A DNA stretch of 8,639 nt from an uncultured Chloroflexota bacterium (lineage in GTDB: Bacteria > Chloroflexota > Anaerolineae > Aggregatilineales > Phototrophicaceae). This document shows positions 6,032 through 8,639 of the stretch, piece by piece (the stretch's first letter is position 1; every line of letters begins with the position of its first letter). Made by a program: the position numbers and the translations under genes. A model generated the notes under the pieces. It had not been told where the DNA came from. It saw only the letters and a program-made list of their open reading frames with translations, and ran no database searches. The stretch spans positions 1 through 8,639 of the forward strand of contig CALMZT010001011.1 in the NCBI GenBank assembly GCA_937870805.1, given 5' to 3'.

Positions 6032-7021
6032 ATGATGTCCAATGTCATTATTGGCGTTGATTTAGGCGGCACACGCCTGCGTACTGCCGCTTTGAATCGT
6101 GATTTACAAATACTGGAACGCTTTGAAACGCTGACACACGCTCAAGAAGGTCCTGATGCGACGATTGCGCGCATGAAACAAATGATTACTCAGGTGCTGC
6201 CGAAGGACGGCTCGAAAGTGGATGGCATCGGCATTTCTGCGCCGGGTCCTGCTAACCCGATGACGGGCGTGATTGTTGCCCCGCCTAATCTGCCCGGCTG
6301 GCATAACGTGAGGCTGGTGGATATTTTGCGTGCGGAGTTCGACTTGCCTGTGTATCTTGGCAACGACGCCAATGTCGCAGCGCTGGCAGAAGTGATACGC
6401 GGCGCAGCGCAGGGATATCGTCATGCGATTTACATCACGGTGAGTACAGGCATCGGTGGCGGTGTGATTAGCGATGGGCGAATGCTGCTGGGCAAAGAAG
6501 GTTTGGCAGCGGAAGTTGGGCACATGGTGATGGTTGCGGACGGTGGGCATGTGTCGTCGCTGGAAAAGGAAGCGGCGGGTCCTGCCTTAGCCCGCAAAGC
6601 CGTAGCGCGCATTCAGGCAGGCGAGAAGTCAATAATTGTGGATATAGTGCAGGGCGATTTATCACAGGTGAGTGGTAAAGTCATCGGGAACGCTGCTACA
6701 GCAGGAGATACGTTAGCGATTGACGTTATAAAGCGTGGGGGATGGCTGCTGGGCTTGGGCATTGTCACGCTGCTGCATGTGTTTAACCCGGAGATTATTG
6801 TCCTTGGGGGCGGCGTAACCAATGTCGGCGATTTGCTGTTCGTGCCGATGCGTGAAGCCATCGAAAAATATGCACTCGACTCATCTTATTGGCGTGACCT
6901 CAAGATTGTGCGTTCAGCATTGGGAGAAGATGTCAGCATCTTCGGCGCGGCGGCGTTAGTCGTGACTCAGGGCGGGCAGGCAGATGTGCGTTCGGTGATG
7001 GCGAAGCTCGATGCAGAGTGA
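6032..7021 (+). CDS. ROK-family sugar kinase (glucokinase-like), lacking the zinc-binding cysteine motif
   Basis: A 329-residue ROK-family protein, which would phosphorylate glucose or another hexose with ATP in the cytoplasm. The N-terminal phosphate-binding loop is IGVDLGGTRLR (7-17). GNDANVAALAE (110-120) contains the presumed catalytic base Asp112. STGIGGGVI (138-146) is the second phosphate loop, and EVGH (161-164) ends in the conserved His164. Downstream, PEIIVLGGGV (253-262) is the adenosine-site segment. No DNA-binding domain precedes the kinase, so it is an enzyme rather than a NagC/XylR-type repressor. The usual CxCGxxGCxE zinc motif that should follow His164 is missing: the sequence goes from ADGGHVSS directly to LEKEAAGPALAR with no cysteine. 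AAGGA lies 5 nt before the first ATG and 8 nt before a second ATG at 6035, so either could be used. Substrate cannot be fixed from sequence. Confidence 0.9.
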   Translation: MMSNVIIGVDLGGTRLRTAALNRDLQILERFETLTHAQEGPDATIARMKQMITQVLPKDGSKVDGIGISAPGPANPMTGVIVAPPNLPGWHNVRLVDILRAEFDLPVYLGNDANVAALAEVIRGAAQGYRHAIYITVSTGIGGGVISDGRMLLGKEGLAAEVGHMVMVADGGHVSSLEKEAAGPALARKAVARIQAGEKSIIVDIVQGDLSQVSGKVIGNAATAGDTLAIDVIKRGGWLLGLGIVTLLHVFNPEIIVLGGGVTNVGDLLFVPMREAIEKYALDSSYWRDLKIVRSALGEDVSIFGAAALVVTQGGQADVRSVMAKLDAE

Positions 7022-7026
7022 TGGAA

Positions 7027-7075
7027 CAGTAAACAGTTACCAGTGTTCAATTGAATAACTGATTGCTGTTTGCTG
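7027..7075. terminator. Inverted repeat between convergent genes, possible terminator
   Basis: CAGTAAACAG (7027-7036) pairs with CTGTTTGCTG (7066-7075) over 10 bp with one G-U wobble in the plus-strand RNA and a 29-nt loop, which itself contains the palindrome TTCAATTGAA. It sits between the stops of the kinase and DUF3052 genes. There is no clear U-tract on either side, so if it ends transcription it is not a textbook intrinsic terminator. Confidence 0.35.
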
Positions 7076-7086
7076 AAAACCTGTTT

Positions 7087-7485
7087 CTACTTTCCGACTT
7101 CGTTCGCTGGACGAAAACGCATCGCTGACCAGGTACCGTCAATTGAAATCATCGCGACACCTTGCCAGCCCATTTCAGCGACTATTGCATTACCAATGTC
7201 ACGGTTCAAATCGCTTTTAATCTTGCCGGTCTGCTTGGGATAGGCAATCCACAACAAACCGCCTTTCTTAACAGCTTGCATGGCAGCTTGAGCGTTTGCC
7301 TCTAAGTCTGTTTTTTGAGGCGTAAATAGCTGCACAACGTCATATTCACCGTCCGCTTTTTCGGAGATTGTGACGCCTTCTGGCAAATGATTGAGCAGTT
7401 CACGATAGCCCTGCGGCGCATTCAGCAGCAGCACCTTATACCCAGGTTTGATAAGCAGCTTTTTTGCCAGGGAAGTGTCTGCCAT
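7087..7485 (-). CDS. DUF3052-like protein
   Basis: A 132-residue soluble protein resembling the DUF3052 family. It begins with SLAKKLLIKPGYKVLLLNAP and continues with GYRELLNHLPEGV, DVVQLFTPQKTDLE, a helix ending AVKKGGLLWIAYPKQTGKIKSD, and DGTWSAMRFRP near the C-terminus. The alternating strand-helix pattern resembles a small Rossmann-like fold, but the first loop lacks a clear nucleotide-binding glycine motif and no biochemical role is known to me. The length is near that of the single-domain family. AAAGGA lies eight nucleotides before the ATG at 7485 and supports that start. It is transcribed alone, divergent from the histidine kinase and convergent with the ROK kinase. Confidence 0.85.
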   Translation of the reverse strand: MADTSLAKKLLIKPGYKVLLLNAPQGYRELLNHLPEGVTISEKADGEYDVVQLFTPQKTDLEANAQAAMQAVKKGGLLWIAYPKQTGKIKSDLNRDIGNAIVAEMGWQGVAMISIDGTWSAMRFRPANEVGK

Positions 7486-7526
7486 TCGTCATGTCCTTTG
7501 AACTGAAAATTATGAACATGAGTTCG

Positions 7527-7554
7527 ATTCTAACTGATACGGCTGAATTGTGCA
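7527..7554 (-). promoter_or_regulatory. Candidate promoter for the DUF3052 gene
   Basis: On the minus strand TGCACA (7554-7549, 4 of 6 to -35) and TAGAAT (7532-7527, 5 of 6 to -10) are spaced by 16 nt. The -10 box ends 41 nt before the start codon. The strength is moderate and the call rests on consensus match only. Confidence 0.35.
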
Positions 7555-7615
7555 GCGGTAAGTTCAAATTATTATGTGACTCTATCGTGGAGCGCTGTTC
7601 AACACCTTAACGTCA

Positions 7616-7624
7616 TGTTACAAT
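7616..7624 (+). promoter_or_regulatory. Extended -10 promoter for the histidine kinase
   Basis: TGTTACAAT combines the extended -10 TG (7616-7617) with TACAAT (7619-7624). No strong -35 lies upstream, which is typical of extended -10 promoters. Transcription would begin at about 7631, directly at the ATG of the kinase. The box overlaps the perfect inverted repeat ACAAT-C-ATTGT (7620-7630), which could be an operator. Confidence 0.45.
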
Positions 7625-7631
7625 CATTGTC

Positions 7632-8639
7632 ATGTTAATGTTACCTGATTTCCGCGTCCGCCAGCGCGATTTTTTGTTGGAAATTTCGCGGGCGATTACC
7701 GCACAGCTTGACCTCTCCGAGGTGTTGCGGCGTGTGTTAAATGCATCTGTCGTTATGCTCTCTGGTGAAGTGGGCTTGATCGCGCTGCATCAGGCGGATG
7801 ATTTGTATCGCATTCGTGCAACGCTAGGCGTCGAAGCAGACATTATTCCTCAACTGAATAAGGAGCTTGACGAACTGTTTGCCGATCAGGATGGGCTAAA
7901 ATCAGAGGTATTGAATATGCGGTTGCAACAGATGGCAGCGGGGATCAATCCCGCGCTGCGCCAATCCGTTGCGATTCCGTTGATTTTTGCCAATGAACTG
8001 CTCGGCATGTTGATTGTTTTTCGCTCCTATCGGGAAGGCTTTACCCCCAACGACGTGCAGGTGTTGCAAAGTTTCGCCGATCAAGCCGCGATTGCAGTGC
8101 ATAACGCGCAGTTGTACGAAAATATTGATCAGGAACGGAAGCGCCTGGCGGCACTGCTCGATCAAAGCGCCGATGGTGTCATGATTCTTGATGCCAACAT
8201 GCGTATTATCCGCTTTAACACCGCGCTGGAACGCATGACAGGCTGGCGAGTTGCCGACGCAGTAGGGCAGCGCCATGATGATGTGATTGTGTGGAAGCGG
8301 CGCGATAAAGGTGATTTGCGTCAAGCGTTAGCCAGTGGCTATTTCCTTCAGCCAAAACCCTCACCCGATGCGCCCGCCCAAACTCTATACGTCGAAGGTG
8401 ATTTGCTGCGCCGCGATGGACTCACGTTGAGTATCGCGATCATTTATGCGCCGCTGCTGACGGCAGATGGTCGCATTGCCAACATCATCGCTAATGTGCG
8501 CGACATCACCAACTTTCGCCAGGCACAGGAGATGCAGGACACCTTCGTCTCGACGATTTCGCATGAACTCAAAACGCCATTGGCAGCCATCCGCGCTTAC
8601 ACTGAAACGCTGCAAGCGATCCACCAGGAGGATCCCGTA
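7632..8639 (+). CDS. GAF-PAS sensor histidine kinase, N-terminal part (3' end outside window)
   Basis: An open frame of 336 codons that runs off the right edge. Residues about 8-163 form a GAF domain: they begin RQRDFLLEISRAITAQLDLSEVL, contain SVAIPLIFANELLGMLIVF, and close with FADQAAIAVHNAQLYEN. A short helical linker (ERKRLAALLDQ) joins it to a PAS domain (about 172-295) with GVMILDANMRIIRFNTALERMTGW and the closing ANVRDITNFR. The HisKA domain then begins, with H-box TFVSTISHELKTPLAAIR and the phospho-acceptor His311. The catalytic ATPase domain must lie beyond the window. There is no signal peptide or membrane helix in the visible part, so this is a soluble cytoplasmic sensor whose ligand is unknown. 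An in-frame stop at 7608-7610 fixes the upstream limit. The ATG at 7632 (or 7638, in ATGTTAATGTTA) has no ribosome binding site. Confidence 0.92.
   Translation, partial: MLMLPDFRVRQRDFLLEISRAITAQLDLSEVLRRVLNASVVMLSGEVGLIALHQADDLYRIRATLGVEADIIPQLNKELDELFADQDGLKSEVLNMRLQQMAAGINPALRQSVAIPLIFANELLGMLIVFRSYREGFTPNDVQVLQSFADQAAIAVHNAQLYENIDQERKRLAALLDQSADGVMILDANMRIIRFNTALERMTGWRVADAVGQRHDDVIVWKRRDKGDLRQALASGYFLQPKPSPDAPAQTLYVEGDLLRRDGLTLSIAIIYAPLLTADGRIANIIANVRDITNFRQAQEMQDTFVSTISHELKTPLAAIRAYTETLQAIHQEDPV

Noticed and set aside
7902..8324. 140-residue minus-strand open frame
   Set aside because: It is antisense to the GAF-PAS part of the histidine kinase, whose domains are clear on the plus strand.
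1..8639. CRISPR array, tRNA or rRNA genes
   Set aside because: No regularly spaced repeats, cloverleaf-type sequence or rRNA-like stretches were seen on either strand.

Overview
The window looks like a chromosomal segment of a moderate-GC bacterium, most likely from the Chloroflexota (Anaerolineae-like). This is an inference from the mix of genes: a DUF1385/YqhQ membrane protein, a DUF3052 protein, a ROK sugar kinase, a GAF-PAS histidine kinase, and several toxin-antitoxin modules beside mutS. No single marker proves the phylum.

Layout from left to right. Bases 1-144 hold the probable C-terminal tail of a plus-strand gene that starts outside the window. A DUF1385 (YqhQ-like) membrane protein follows on the plus strand (220-1338). 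It converges, with a 3-nt gap, on a block of minus-strand genes. Read in their own direction these are mutS (5889-3265), a ribbon-helix-helix-type antitoxin (3229-2726), a PIN-domain VapC-like toxin (2733-2317), an unrecognised small gene (2257-1814), hicB (1758-1531) and hicA (1530-1342). A divergent spacer with a good sigma70-type promoter for mutS separates this block from a plus-strand ROK kinase (6032-7021). That gene converges on a minus-strand DUF3052 protein (7485-7087). A second divergent spacer leads to a plus-strand sensor histidine kinase (7632 onward) that runs off the right edge just after its H-box.

The most unusual structure is downstream of mutS. The mutS 3' end and the bases just after it occur again in two diverged, same-orientation pieces. 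One lies between the VapC-like toxin and the unknown gene (2258-2308), the other between the unknown gene and hicB (1783-1811). The two pieces overlap in a 13-bp core and together rebuild a second mutS tail. This reads as an array of accessory cassettes (VapBC-like, unknown gene, HicBA) built at the mutS 3' end, with the repeats supplying a ribosome binding site and TATAAT boxes to the cassettes. The unknown gene is visibly more A/T-rich than mutS.

Other points of interest are a ROK kinase that has lost its usual cysteine zinc-binding loop, a long RHH-type antitoxin, a hicBA pair in antitoxin-first order with abutting frames, and a histidine-kinase start that appears leaderless.
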